Positions 1 through 9,557 are shown, counted from the stretch's first letter. The stretch: DNA of 64,000 nucleotides from Marinifilum breve (GCF_003202155.1 NZ_QFLI01000010.1:124001-188000); one strand, 5' to 3'. The notes: generated by a model not told the origin, from the letters alone. Numbers and translations: made by a program.

Positions 1-594
1 TTGCAGACCAATTGTGTGCATTATCCTGCAGGAACAAAACTTTTGGGCATTCGCTTTTATCCATTTGGAGCATTTCCTTTTCTGCAATGCGAAGGAAAGG
101 ATTTACTGAATCAAATGATGGAAGTAACACTTCCAGGAAAACTGGGACTTGAAGCCGTGAATGATGAGGAACTGTTGAATGAAGTCTATCATATGCTACA
201 TGTGCTTTACGATGAGTTTTCCTATCAAAGAATTAAACCCCTAAAAGATTATTACCAGACTGTTCGATGGAGTGAGGACTCCATGTCGATTGAAGAATAT
301 TGCAAATTGAATGATACTAACTACACGACCTTAAACCGAAAGTTTTCCATTATTACAGGCTTAAGTACCAAAAAGTTTGAACGTCTAGTAAAATTCCGAA
401 AATCGTTATGCAATTTAATTGATAGTAAGGATAAACTAACCGAGATAGGTGCTGATGCTGGTTATTTCGATCAGGCCCATTTTATACGTGAATTCAAATT
501 GTTTCTTCATTGTACCCCGTCTACCTACCAATCCTTGATCCAATCGGCGGATAAGGATACACAAATCATTAATTACAACTTCAGATTATTTTAA
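1..594 (+). CDS. AraC-family transcriptional regulator, N-terminus cut by window edge
   Basis: The C-terminal half holds two helix-turn-helix segments of the AraC type, with the family signature (IGADAGYFDQAHFIREFK) around residues 148-165. The N-terminal part (GTKLLGIRFYPFGAFPFL) resembles the ligand/cupin-like domain that precedes the HTH in many Bacteroidota AraC proteins. The reading frame is open from base 1 and the first codon is TTG. Family members are usually about 250-280 residues, so the 197 residues seen are probably a truncated protein rather than a real TTG start. The target genes are unknown; the downstream VOC gene is 82 bp away and could be controlled by it. Confidence 0.85.
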   Translation: MQTNCVHYPAGTKLLGIRFYPFGAFPFLQCEGKDLLNQMMEVTLPGKLGLEAVNDEELLNEVYHMLHVLYDEFSYQRIKPLKDYYQTVRWSEDSMSIEEYCKLNDTNYTTLNRKFSIITGLSTKKFERLVKFRKSLCNLIDSKDKLTEIGADAGYFDQAHFIREFKLFLHCTPSTYQSLIQSADKDTQIINYNFRLF

Positions 595-676
595 GTGCTT
601 AAAATATACAATTCTGCTTGCTGGAAGCAGTATAGCTTTGTCTTTTGAAATTTAAATGGTGTAAAATCAAAAAGAC

Positions 677-1066
677 ATGAGAATAGAACATTTGGCAATT
701 TGGACTCGTGATTTAGAATCTATGAGATCCTTCTATGTGAAGTATTTTAAGATGATTAGCAGCAAAAAGTACCACAACGAAAAGAAAGGGTTTACTTCTT
801 ATTTTTTATCCTTTGAAGGGGAAAAGAGCAGGATTGAGTTGATGCATAGGGATGATATTACCAAAGAAAGTAAGGATAGGGAGAGTTGTTTTGGATTTAC
901 TCATTTCGCGATTTCGGTGGGAGGCAAAGACAAGGTTGATGAACTGACTGAACTCATGAGAGCAGATCAATGCAGAATAGTTGGTGAACCTAGAACAACA
1001 GGAGATGGCTACTATGAAAGTGTTGTGTTGGATTGTGAGGGAAATCGTGTGGAAATAACGGAATAG
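677..1066 (+). CDS. VOC-superfamily (glyoxalase/bleomycin-resistance fold) protein
   Basis: This 129-residue protein has the paired beta-alpha-beta-beta-beta layout of the vicinal oxygen chelate fold. It opens with MRIEHLAIWTRDLE, where the His is a typical first metal ligand, and the second module starts near FTHFAISVGG. A Glu in the final strand (NRVEITE) fits the last metal-ligand position. VOC enzymes include glyoxalase I, dioxygenases and fosfomycin or bleomycin resistance proteins, and nothing here identifies the substrate. The HAD gene starts 5 bp downstream, so the two are probably co-transcribed. Confidence 0.85.
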   Translation: MRIEHLAIWTRDLESMRSFYVKYFKMISSKKYHNEKKGFTSYFLSFEGEKSRIELMHRDDITKESKDRESCFGFTHFAISVGGKDKVDELTELMRADQCRIVGEPRTTGDGYYESVVLDCEGNRVEITE

Positions 1067-1071
1067 TCAAG

Positions 1072-1734
1072 ATGGAAATAAAGAATATTGTATTTGATTT
1101 TGGTGGAGTACTGATCGATTGGGATCCACGTTATTTGTATCGAAAAGTGTTTGGGAATGAGCATGAATTGGAACTATTTTTAAAGGAGGTGTGTCATGCT
1201 GATTGGAATCAAAAATTGGATGCTGGTATTTCCTTTGATGAAGCAATTGCAGAACGGGTGAAAAAGTTTCCTCATAACGAAAAAGAGATCAGAAAATATC
1301 AAAATGATTGGATAGAGATGATAGGAGGTGAGATCAGGGAACATACTAGTTTAATTCCTGTATTATCTCAAAACTATCAGTTGTATGGCTTGACAAATTG
1401 GTCTGCAGAAACCTTTCCTTTGGTTTACTCTCGATTTGAATTCTTTAAAGAATTGAAGGGGATAGTGGTGTCAGGAGAAGAGAAAATGGTGAAACCAGAT
1501 GAAGAAATCTTCAACTTGTTGTTGGAGAGATACGAGCTAAAGGCAGAAGAGACGCTTTTTATAGATGATAATGTGAATAATATAAAAGCGGCAAATAACC
1601 TAGTTTTTAAGACGATTCATGTAGAAGAAGGTATGGATTTGATTCATGAATTAAAAAAGTTTAGTATTTCGACTGATTGTAAAAAAAGGAAATCCATTTC
1701 TGTTCATCGATATTGTGTAGGTATCAATTCTTAA
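1072..1734 (+). CDS. HAD-superfamily subfamily IA phosphatase-like hydrolase
   Basis: Motif I is VFDFGGVLIDW with the nucleophile Asp at residue 9. The usual second Asp (DxD) is replaced by Gly, as in the YihX-like branch of HAD-IA phosphatases. Motif II is the GLTNWS segment, motif III the Lys in MVKPDEEIF, and motif IV the acidic pair in FIDDNVNN. The helical cap lies between motifs I and II. The C-terminus has about 20 residues more than the core needs (basic KKRK stretch). It is probably a cytoplasmic phosphatase for a small sugar phosphate or nucleotide, but the substrate cannot be told. It sits immediately after the VOC gene. Confidence 0.88.
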   Translation: MEIKNIVFDFGGVLIDWDPRYLYRKVFGNEHELELFLKEVCHADWNQKLDAGISFDEAIAERVKKFPHNEKEIRKYQNDWIEMIGGEIREHTSLIPVLSQNYQLYGLTNWSAETFPLVYSRFEFFKELKGIVVSGEEKMVKPDEEIFNLLLERYELKAEETLFIDDNVNNIKAANNLVFKTIHVEEGMDLIHELKKFSISTDCKKRKSISVHRYCVGINS

Positions 1735-1804
1735 TGGCTTTAGGTAAAAGGATTTTATTTCCTCAAACACAAATTGTAACTTAAAGTATCTTAATCGCAA
1801 TGCC

Positions 1805-2320
1805 ATGAGATATCTACTGCTAGTTACATTATTACTGATTTCTTTTTCATGCAGCCATCCTGTTGATAAGAAAAGAATTATCGATTCGGAGAAGTTCGAT
1901 GAGATCATCTCAAAAAAGGAGAAAACACTGGTATACATTTGGACTACATGGTGTAGTGGCTGCAGAAAGAGTCTGGAGAAAACATTGCCTAAGTTGATAC
2001 AAGACATCAATGAGGAAGAGTACCAATTGTTGCTGATTGCAGTAAGTAAAAACAGGGCAGAGGTGGACTCCTTGGTAGAGGCAAGTGGTTTAAACAACAA
2101 TTCCTATTTCCTGAACTTTATCGGTCCTGATAAAGGCAAATTTCAATCCATTGGCATCAGGCAGTTTCTTAACTCCAATTTTCCTAATGAAAAGATCTTC
2201 ACAGGAGGTATTCCTGTTTTTTTTCTTGTAAATCGAGACAAAGAGATTTTGGTTTATAAGCTTCCGCACTCTTATGATGAGGTGATGGGAGTAATCACAA
2301 AAAATCCCCTTGCAAAATGA
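1805..2320 (+). CDS. Thioredoxin-fold lipoprotein (TlpA/ResA-like)
   Basis: The N-terminus is a short hydrophobic signal ending in a lipobox (SFSC, Cys at about residue 16), so the protein is predicted to be lipid-anchored in the envelope. The thioredoxin active site CxxC is visible in TTWCSGCRKS at about residues 48-57, followed by a typical alpha/beta core with a proline before the last strand (GGIPVFF). Length (171 residues) fits small TlpA-like thiol-disulfide oxidoreductases. The 3' end overlaps the hairpin that terminates the convergent cobalamin operon, so the last codons also encode part of that terminator. Confidence 0.85.
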   Translation: MRYLLLVTLLLISFSCSHPVDKKRIIDSEKFDEIISKKEKTLVYIWTTWCSGCRKSLEKTLPKLIQDINEEEYQLLLIAVSKNRAEVDSLVEASGLNNNSYFLNFIGPDKGKFQSIGIRQFLNSNFPNEKIFTGGIPVFFLVNRDKEILVYKLPHSYDEVMGVITKNPLAK

Positions 2321-2332
2321 AATGCAAGGGGA
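2300..2332 (-). terminator. Intrinsic terminator of the cobalamin-uptake operon
   Basis: A perfect hairpin with arms TCCCCTTGCA and TGCAAGGGGA is followed on the minus strand by a run of six T. It lies just past the stop of the last minus-strand lipoprotein gene and overlaps the 3' end of the convergent thioredoxin-fold gene. Confidence 0.8.
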
Positions 2333-2364
2333 AGTAAAGATTTGAGATATCCTTGTTTTAGTCT

Positions 2365-4416
2365 TTATTGGCCTATAAACTCGCCATCTTTCATATTTTG
2401 GAAAGTTGGGTTGTATGCACAACCTTCTATCTTCCACTTCTCTTCAGTTAAAGAAGCTACTGCATTTTTTAAACCTGAAAAATCGTTTAGCATGGCACAG
2501 TTCGCAATATCTACGCTACCTAATTTTGTTACGCTTGTAAACACATTAAGATTGGCCATAGGGCAATTGTACCAAAAGTCTACTTCTATTTTTAATTCGC
2601 TAGTAATCTCTTTTAAAAGTGGCCATTCAATGGTTTCCAATGCACATGGATTCTTAAGGTTTAATTTGTCCATTTTTTTAAGCTTTGGAGCTTTTAAAGT
2701 ATGTAACTCATCCAATGCGAGTTCTAATTCACTAATGATTTCCAAATCGGTAAATTCCAAATCAGTTTGACCAGGAGCATAGGTTTGAGAATACGCTTTT
2801 AAGTCTTTAACCGATGCAATTGTAATTTTAGGCAGATTGTAGTTGGTTACTTCCAGTTTTTCAGATATGCTTTCAATACCTTCAAGTGTTGGGAAAACTG
2901 TGGACATATTACCTCCATTAAGTACCAATTCATTTATACTTTTTGGTAAGGTAAACTTCTCTAGAGCAAAGGCACTTACCAACTCTACTTTTTCAAGATT
3001 AGTGACCTGTGATAAGTCGAGACTCTTTATTTGGGTGACATTATCTAGGTTTATAGATTTGCAAGAAGTAAGTTTAGGGAATGTGAATTCTTTTACAGCC
3101 ACAAAGGAAACTGACAATTCGTTTTTCACACTTGTAAGTTCAGGACATTTGATTTCCTCAACGAAAGCTTTTCCCCAACTACCTGAAAGCTCAAAAGAAC
3201 CTGTTTCAGTTAATTTTGGAAATTCTACTTTAAGCAAAGCAACAATGCCAGTTAAGGTGATATCATTGCTTACCATGGTTAAGTTTGGAAGATTTAATTC
3301 TTCAAGAACAGCTCCATTCCAACCACCATTGTATATGATAGAGCCAGCTAGTGTTAATTTTGGCAAGTTTAAACCAAGTAAAGCATCAAGTCCTTCCAGG
3401 TTTATTGCATTATCAACATTGTTAAGCACATCAAGTTTCAAGCTATTTAAGGCTGCTAGATTACTTATCTGTAATTTTCCACCAATACTGGTCAGTTTTG
3501 ATAAGTCAATTAGTTCGTTTGTGCTTAATTGACTAAAAGTGATGTTGCCAATTACTGATGTAAGTTTGTTTAAGTGGAGTTCTTTTAGAACATTGTTTGA
3601 TCCTTCAATAACATCATTTCTTTCTGATTGAATACTTAAATTACCATAAACATTGTTTAGAGATGACAATGCAACAGATTCTATAGAACTGGAGTTGATT
3701 GTAATTGCATATGCATTCTCAAGTTTTGGAAAATCAACGTTCTTAACTTTGGCTGTATTCACATAAATTTCACCTACAGATTCCAAAGATTCGAAATGAA
3801 TCTCCATTTCTTGTTTAGGGTTGAAAGCTTTGTTAGGGTTTCCAAAATAGATGTTTCCAGCCTTTTTAAGGTTTTTAAGAGCATTGAATTGTTCCAGTCC
3901 AAATGAATCTTTAATCACAATGTTTTTCGACACTTCTGTAATTTGATTCAATATATCAAGATTCTCAACATCGTCAATAATTAGATTACCATCGATTTTT
4001 GTTGCACCTAAACTTGAAAATGCATCAACATCATCTTGTGTTAATAAACTCACGTCACCATTGCTGCTTACTTCGTTTTTAACGAGCGAAAAATGATATG
4101 TTTTTTCTTCATTATTGTACGATTTTACAGTAAAGTCAATAGCTTCTTCCCAATTGTTTACCGTTTTAGGATCTGGTGTGATTTCGGATAATTCAGAGAT
4201 TTTATATTCTGCATTAGCATTGCTTAAGTCTACATTGGCGTCAATTTCAATTGTAATGTTATCGCCTGTAATTAATGCATTGTATTGTTTTCCATTTTTT
4301 TCCAACTGGAAAAAACTGATATAACTGTCAGTTCCTTCGAATGGACTATCGTCATCGCTACAACTGCAAAGACCAATGAAAAGGCCTAATATGGCCATTA
4401 TTATTCTATTCTTCAT
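2365..4416 (-). CDS. Surface lipoprotein, DUF5018-like N-domain plus leucine-rich repeats (paralog 2)
   Basis: The signal peptide ends in LCSC followed by SDDDSPFEG. An acidic run right after the lipid-carrying Cys is the Bacteroidota signal for export to the cell surface. Residues ~25-110 form a DUF5018-like beta domain (DPKTVNNWEEAIDF and the NNEEKTYHF strand). From ~125 to the end the protein is a chain of irregular leucine-rich repeats of the receptor-L type (L..L..V.GNI.F, KLTSIGGKLQISN). It shares domain order, length and a closing block (NDFSGLKN...YNPTFQNMK) with the upstream gene, so the pair arose by duplication. It is the last gene of the riboswitch-controlled operon. Its function is unknown; ligand or corrinoid-complex capture at the surface is inference from context. 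Confidence 0.8.
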   Translation of the reverse strand: MKNRIIMAILGLFIGLCSCSDDDSPFEGTDSYISFFQLEKNGKQYNALITGDNITIEIDANVDLSNANAEYKISELSEITPDPKTVNNWEEAIDFTVKSYNNEEKTYHFSLVKNEVSSNGDVSLLTQDDVDAFSSLGATKIDGNLIIDDVENLDILNQITEVSKNIVIKDSFGLEQFNALKNLKKAGNIYFGNPNKAFNPKQEMEIHFESLESVGEIYVNTAKVKNVDFPKLENAYAITINSSSIESVALSSLNNVYGNLSIQSERNDVIEGSNNVLKELHLNKLTSVIGNITFSQLSTNELIDLSKLTSIGGKLQISNLAALNSLKLDVLNNVDNAINLEGLDALLGLNLPKLTLAGSIIYNGGWNGAVLEELNLPNLTMVSNDITLTGIVALLKVEFPKLTETGSFELSGSWGKAFVEEIKCPELTSVKNELSVSFVAVKEFTFPKLTSCKSINLDNVTQIKSLDLSQVTNLEKVELVSAFALEKFTLPKSINELVLNGGNMSTVFPTLEGIESISEKLEVTNYNLPKITIASVKDLKAYSQTYAPGQTDLEFTDLEIISELELALDELHTLKAPKLKKMDKLNLKNPCALETIEWPLLKEITSELKIEVDFWYNCPMANLNVFTSVTKLGSVDIANCAMLNDFSGLKNAVASLTEEKWKIEGCAYNPTFQNMKDGEFIGQ

Positions 4417-4512
4417 TTTTTGTAATTTCTTTTTTAACTAAATAGAAAATGCAGGACTGAAATAATTAATTTGTTCTTATTATTTCGTCATTGCAAAATC
4501 ATTTATTAAGAC

Positions 4513-6558
4513 TTAATTGTTGTTGTAATTACCGTTTTTCATGGCTGTATAATCAGGATTATACATACAGTTCTGAACAGACCATTTGTCTTCGGTCAAA
4601 GATCCGATCACATTTTTTAAACCCGAAAAATCGTTTAAGTTTCCAGCATAATTAATATCCACGCTACCCACATTGCTTAATGCTGAAAAAGCATCCATGT
4701 TTGTAATTATGCTATTAGATGCATTCCAACTGCTGCTTCCACCGTAAAATATTAACTGTCCGGTAATGCTTGTTAATTTAGGCAGCTGAATATCCGTTAG
4801 AATTACACAAGCTTTAATGATAAAATCATTTCCCACGCTTGATAGCTTAGGAGCTGCAAAACTTGCTAAGTTCTCAAGACTACTAATCTCAAAGTCTTCT
4901 GTTACTTCCTCGAGATCTGAAAAACTTAAGGCTTCAATCTCACTTGAATAGTTGAAATAGAATTTATTGATTTTTTTAATTCCTGTAATGTTAACATTTT
5001 TAGCTCCACAAGAATTGATTTCTAGTGTTCCTTTTACCTCTTCTAAGCCAATAAGTGTTGTGATATCGTAATCTTTTCCTTCGAAATTAAGTCCTAAATT
5101 TCCATCAAGTACAGCAGGAGTATTTAACTCTTTTAGTTTGCTACAGGCTGCTAGTTGTAGACTATTTAGTTTTGTCATATTTGGGTTTTCAAAATTGGAA
5201 AGACTTTTTGTTCCTGATAACACTAAACTACCGCAATTGCTTAGTTTTGGTACAGAAATAGTTTCCAAGAATGGAGCCGTTTCAACAGCTAGTTCACCCT
5301 TTACAGTGCTTAGTTCAGGAAAATTAAGTTTATTAGAAGAAGCAAAGCGAATTGTAAGATCCTTTTCAATTTCATTTAAGATTGGCAAATTGATGTTTGC
5401 AAGGTTCAAGCTATATTCATTTAAACTTGAAATGTAGATAGAAGAAGCTGAACTTAGTTTTTGAGCTGAAAATTCAGTCAATCCATCATTATTCTTAATG
5501 TTTAAAAGTTTGGTTACCGAATTTAGTTCAGGTAAACTTATTTTTGCAATGGATCTAATGTATTGCAATTGTAGATCACCATCAACCTTGTTCAATTTAG
5601 ATAGATTTAATTCTTGGGCTTTCCAGAAATTTTCAATCCAAAGGTTACCACCAACATGCTTTAATTTAGGAAGACCAATTATTCGAATAGAGGTATTTGA
5701 ATTTTTCTCTGCGTAGTTGCTATTTCGAACTCCTTTCAAGTTAAAATCACCTAAACATTTCTCAAGAGAAGAAAAATCTATTGCTTTTAGTTCTTTTGAG
5801 TTGATATAAACTTCATCAACCGTGTTCAGATTTGGAAAGGATACTGATTGAACACTATCAGAATTAATAACCAATCGGTTAAGCTTTTCTAAATTGTAAA
5901 ACTCTAACTCAGTGATTTTAATTGCTTTTGCTTGTTCCTGTACTGATCCAAAATAGATACCACCTGCATTTTTGATGTTACTTAATCCTCCAAAGTTGCA
6001 TGTTGTAGCCGAACTGTTAATCACAATGTTCAAATCAACAGCAGTAAGCTTACTTAGTGGAGTAAGATCTTTAATGGTATCAAATTCAACAGATGGCATT
6101 GTAGTATGACCAATGATCAAGTTGCCACTGATTTTAGTGATTTCCTTTTTAGCAAACTCAACAACATCATCTTGTGTTAATAGGACAACATTATTTGGGT
6201 CAACTACATCCGTTCTATTTATAGTGTATTTATAACTTTCAAACTCATTGTTCCATGCATTAACCCTGAAAATTTGCTCTTCGTTCCAGTTACTAATAGT
6301 TTTAGGATCTGGTTGAAGGCTTGCATTTTCGCTGGCTGTATACTCAGCACTGGCTGATGCTAAATTAATGTTTTGAGGAACCGTAATAATGATTTCATTG
6401 TTGGCTATTGAAGCTGGATATTTTACACCATCTACTGTTAAGGCAAAAGAGATGATGTGAGCATTATTACCTTCAAAGGGATTGTCGTCATCAGAACAGC
6501 TAAAAAGTAGTAAAGCTGATATGACAATCATTAAATATTTATTTATAATTGACTTCAT
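4513..6558 (-). CDS. Surface lipoprotein, DUF5018-like N-domain plus leucine-rich repeats (paralog 1)
   Basis: Same architecture as the next gene: lipobox LFSC followed by SDDDNPFEG, a DUF5018-like beta domain to about residue 115 (QPDPKTISNWNEEQIF), then leucine-rich repeats of the receptor-L type to the C-terminus (repeated L..V.G.L.I...). It is 681 residues against 683 for its paralog. The two have clearly diverged in the repeats but keep conserved ends (LLTQDDV near 130 and NDFSGLKN near 650), which suggests different ligands on a common scaffold. A gap of about 105 bp with a palindrome separates it from the PKD-like gene. The role in cobalamin uptake is inferred only from the shared operon. 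Confidence 0.8.
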   Translation of the reverse strand: MKSIINKYLMIVISALLLFSCSDDDNPFEGNNAHIISFALTVDGVKYPASIANNEIIITVPQNINLASASAEYTASENASLQPDPKTISNWNEEQIFRVNAWNNEFESYKYTINRTDVVDPNNVVLLTQDDVVEFAKKEITKISGNLIIGHTTMPSVEFDTIKDLTPLSKLTAVDLNIVINSSATTCNFGGLSNIKNAGGIYFGSVQEQAKAIKITELEFYNLEKLNRLVINSDSVQSVSFPNLNTVDEVYINSKELKAIDFSSLEKCLGDFNLKGVRNSNYAEKNSNTSIRIIGLPKLKHVGGNLWIENFWKAQELNLSKLNKVDGDLQLQYIRSIAKISLPELNSVTKLLNIKNNDGLTEFSAQKLSSASSIYISSLNEYSLNLANINLPILNEIEKDLTIRFASSNKLNFPELSTVKGELAVETAPFLETISVPKLSNCGSLVLSGTKSLSNFENPNMTKLNSLQLAACSKLKELNTPAVLDGNLGLNFEGKDYDITTLIGLEEVKGTLEINSCGAKNVNITGIKKINKFYFNYSSEIEALSFSDLEEVTEDFEISSLENLASFAAPKLSSVGNDFIIKACVILTDIQLPKLTSITGQLIFYGGSSSWNASNSIITNMDAFSALSNVGSVDINYAGNLNDFSGLKNVIGSLTEDKWSVQNCMYNPDYTAMKNGNYNNN

Positions 6559-6583
6559 TTGTTTATCATTTTATTTTTGTCAA

Positions 6584-6602
6584 TTCCGATAACTATCGGG
6601 AA
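6584..6602. repeat. CCGATA/TATCGG palindrome (dispersed repeat copy)
   Basis: An inverted repeat of the form TTCCGATAactaTCGGGAA lies in the gap between two genes of the cobalamin operon. A near-identical palindrome is found at 53000-53020 and a related one at 40076-40093. It may fold in the mRNA and act as a processing or stability element between cistrons. Confidence 0.6.
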
Positions 6603-6664
6603 GAACTTTTGATGAATCTTAACTCGCAAATTAAGTTCGGAGCTAAAATTCAGATGGTTTCTTT

Positions 6665-8380
6665 CTATTTCTTTATTAAATTAAAATCATTAACACCAAA
6701 TACTTCAGTAGACATTTCGCCAAGCCATCCGGCTTTAGTATTGACACCAACCACAACTTTTACAAAGTCGATATATTTCAAATTTGCTGGTGATCCATCA
6801 TATTTAATTGCATTGCTAATCTTAAAGTGATTACCATTTGCACCAGCGTATTGGTTATCGTCATTCGTTAATCTGTCTACAGAACTATAATTATCAACAT
6901 ACCCCCATTCGAATTCATCATTCTCCCAGTACCCTGGTGAAACTTCTTTGGTTTTTGCCTCTAATCGTGTTCCTCTTAAAGTATAGGATTCGGTCTCGAC
7001 CCAAAGAGGGTAGTAGTAATCTTGCGTGTGAAAGCTTCCCAAGTAATCAACGCATCCATTGTTACCTTGATTATCTGTCCATTGTACAGGTAGTCCTGGG
7101 CTTTTTGGCTTGTAATATGTTACGGCATAGTCTTTTATTGTACTGCTGCTTTCTGTATCTGAACCTTTCAATTCATACCAGGTATCATTAGGTAGACCAT
7201 CTCCATTTTCGTCCTGCATTACCCACACAATACCAGGTTCCGATGATCCTTTAAATGAATTTCCTTTGATTTGAATATTATAGTCACCGTCGTTTTCAAT
7301 ACTGTGATCGAAACCCAAAACAATGCTACCGCCAAACCCACCTAGGGAAACATATCCTCCTATTTGTAATCGTTCTTCAGCATATTGAACAGCTTCTTCA
7401 TTTGTGTACACATTATAATTTTCGTTTACAAATTGTCCAGGAGCTGGTAAGAAACTATATACTTTGTTCCAACTTGATGAGATTGCCGAAGAAGCTTGTC
7501 TTTTATAGGTTCCTTCTGGAGCACAAACATTAACGATTAGGTTTTGTGTAACTTGAGCAAAGTCGTTTTTCATGGTCACGGAAACGGTATGTTTTCCTTG
7601 TTCACTACTTGAGAAAGCGTACCAGTCTAGTTCACCCTTCTGCTCTTCTTTTCCATCTACAGTCCAAATAAATTCACCTCCGAAAGCATTGCTTATGTCG
7701 TATGCCTTTAGTCTGATTGTTCTGCCTTTAGACATGTTGTATTCAGTTTGATCGAACACCCATGAAAAAGGTAAATCTTCAGCATTGCATACTTTAATTG
7801 GAATACTGATCTGGTCTGATCCGTCCTCATTGGTAACTTTTATTGTTAGTGTAAAGTCACCTACTTCAGCCGAGGAAAAAGAATAGTCTTTGGTAGTTGC
7901 TTTTTCCTGTCCATCAATTGACCATGAATACGTTGAGTTGTCACCATTTTCAACGTTTGGTTTTAAATCTAAATTGGATCCTTTTACAATGGTGAAACCA
8001 TTTTCAGGAATGTTGATAGAGATTTTAGGTAGAATAAGATCTACAATAGAAATTTTCATTTCCAGAAATGCTGATCCTACACTGTTTACTACATCTAAAG
8101 TTAAGAACTTATCTCCAAGTTCTTTGGCTTCGTATTCAAGAGCTGGTGAAGTACTTACAATTTTCCCGTCAATTTTCCAGGCAAATACTGCATCTTCTGC
8201 AAATTTGTAGACAGGCGAAATGTTTAATGTTTTCCCTATTTTAACATTAAAGCTTACATTATCACCCTCTAAGCCAATTGTAGGAGGTAATGCTTCTACA
8301 TCATCATCGTCACATGAATGCAAACAGAGTACCATACTGCATAGTAGCAATAGTACGCCATTAAGAATTGTTTTTTTCAT
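6665..8380 (-). CDS. Surface lipoprotein with PKD-like domains, cobalamin operon
   Basis: A signal peptide ends at HSC (Cys ~23) followed by DDDDVE, again the acidic surface-export pattern. Residues ~35-285 form three Ig/PKD-like beta domains, each with a Trp-x-Ile/Val-Asp-Gly core (FAWKIDGK, YSWSIDGQ, FIWTVDGK). The C-terminal ~280 residues are a separate domain of a type found in Bacteroidota cell-surface proteins, rich in Gly and aromatic residues (GGYVSLGGFGGSIVLGFD). It follows the BtuG-like gene by 13 bp, so co-transcription is nearly certain. A role as an accessory corrinoid-binding or receptor-associated lipoprotein is inference; no catalytic motif is seen. Confidence 0.78.
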   Translation of the reverse strand: MKKTILNGVLLLLCSMVLCLHSCDDDDVEALPPTIGLEGDNVSFNVKIGKTLNISPVYKFAEDAVFAWKIDGKIVSTSPALEYEAKELGDKFLTLDVVNSVGSAFLEMKISIVDLILPKISINIPENGFTIVKGSNLDLKPNVENGDNSTYSWSIDGQEKATTKDYSFSSAEVGDFTLTIKVTNEDGSDQISIPIKVCNAEDLPFSWVFDQTEYNMSKGRTIRLKAYDISNAFGGEFIWTVDGKEEQKGELDWYAFSSSEQGKHTVSVTMKNDFAQVTQNLIVNVCAPEGTYKRQASSAISSSWNKVYSFLPAPGQFVNENYNVYTNEEAVQYAEERLQIGGYVSLGGFGGSIVLGFDHSIENDGDYNIQIKGNSFKGSSEPGIVWVMQDENGDGLPNDTWYELKGSDTESSSTIKDYAVTYYKPKSPGLPVQWTDNQGNNGCVDYLGSFHTQDYYYPLWVETESYTLRGTRLEAKTKEVSPGYWENDEFEWGYVDNYSSVDRLTNDDNQYAGANGNHFKISNAIKYDGSPANLKYIDFVKVVVGVNTKAGWLGEMSTEVFGVNDFNLIKK

Positions 8381-8393
8381 TTTATAAAAAAAT

Positions 8394-9557
8394 TTAGTTG
8401 TTTATTACTGCTTTACGCGTGAATACCATGTGAGCAGGAATATCGCCAGTGGTAACTGACCATTTTCTAATTCCGTCGCTTGCAAAACAATGAAGAGTTC
8501 CAGGTGTTACATAGTCTTTGGCATCTGTAACAAAGAATTCACCATTTTCAGGATTCACCATAAGGCCATATGGTATTTTAATCTTTTTGTCGGTTCCGTC
8601 TTTAATAAAGTTTCGGGTAACTACACGTTTGGTTTTAACGTTCATGATAGCATAAGTGATCGTATTACTATTGGTTATGTAGCTCCATTCAGTGCTGTAA
8701 ATGTATAGTGAGTCACCACATAGGGTCATGTTGCTGTTGGGCAATAAATCGAGTTCATCAGTAACGATATCCGTCTTGGAATCGATAACAAAAGTTTTAG
8801 AAGGAGTATTGTAGTAATCACCACGTGATGATACCCAGATATTGCCATAATTATCGAGTTCCATTCGATGTAGATTTATGCCAACCTCTATTTTCTTGAT
8901 CTCTTTAAAGCTTTCTAAATCAATCACTGAAACCGTACTATCGTAATTAGGAACCCTGTAGCCGCCAGAGTTGGCTACGTATAGTTTATTCCCAACTATT
9001 ACCATCTCGTCTGGTTGGTATCCAACAACGCAAGTATCAAGAACTTCTAAGTTTGTAGTGTCCATTTTGGCAACATATCCAAGACGAGCATTGGGATCAA
9101 TTTTTACAGGGCCAGCATATGAACTTACGTAGGCATATTTGCCCTTAAATGTGATATAACGACAATTGGGAATGGATACAGCTTTGATATGCTTCACGGT
9201 ACAAACATCCATAACCTCAACAAAATGCGAACAATTGATAATAGCATACAACTTATTGCCATAAATTTGAATGTCATTGCCTACATCGCCAAGTTCTCTT
9301 ACAACACCAGGATTTCGATCGGCATAAATATTTTTGTGGTATTTCCCGGTCTCATAATCGAAATAATCTAATGTGGCTTTATTACTTCCCATATTTCCTT
9401 CGTTTAAAAGGAAGAAACCTTTGATAGGACCTGAATCGTCTGGTGTTGTAATTTCGGTTTCTGTAGGGCGGATTACCTCTTCATCTTTTCGACAGGATGC
9501 AAGAAATACACCCATGATTAATAACAAAATTGAAAGTTTTATGTGGGCTCTTCTCAT
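8394..9557 (-). CDS. btuG: BtuG-like surface beta-propeller lipoprotein (DUF5074/YncE-like)
   Basis: The lipobox is LASC followed by RKDEE, an acidic surface-export signal. The rest of the 387 residues is a YncE-like beta-propeller: repeated blades with ...VIDLESFKEIKKIEVG, LYVANSGGY and YGLMVNPENGEFFVTDA patterns, matching the DUF5074 proteins that include the Bacteroides BtuG family. BtuG proteins sit on top of BtuB, bind cobalamin with very high affinity and pass it to the receptor. Its ATG overlaps the btuB stop by 4 bp (translational coupling) and the whole unit lies behind a cobalamin riboswitch, which makes the assignment strong. Confidence 0.82.
   Translation of the reverse strand: MRRAHIKLSILLLIMGVFLASCRKDEEVIRPTETEITTPDDSGPIKGFFLLNEGNMGSNKATLDYFDYETGKYHKNIYADRNPGVVRELGDVGNDIQIYGNKLYAIINCSHFVEVMDVCTVKHIKAVSIPNCRYITFKGKYAYVSSYAGPVKIDPNARLGYVAKMDTTNLEVLDTCVVGYQPDEMVIVGNKLYVANSGGYRVPNYDSTVSVIDLESFKEIKKIEVGINLHRMELDNYGNIWVSSRGDYYNTPSKTFVIDSKTDIVTDELDLLPNSNMTLCGDSLYIYSTEWSYITNSNTITYAIMNVKTKRVVTRNFIKDGTDKKIKIPYGLMVNPENGEFFVTDAKDYVTPGTLHCFASDGIRKWSVTTGDIPAHMVFTRKAVINN

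Noticed and set aside
2843-3532. 229-residue plus-strand ORF inside the LRR gene
   Set aside because: It is antisense to a strong lipoprotein gene, with Ser/Phe-rich content typical of a complementary-strand shadow.
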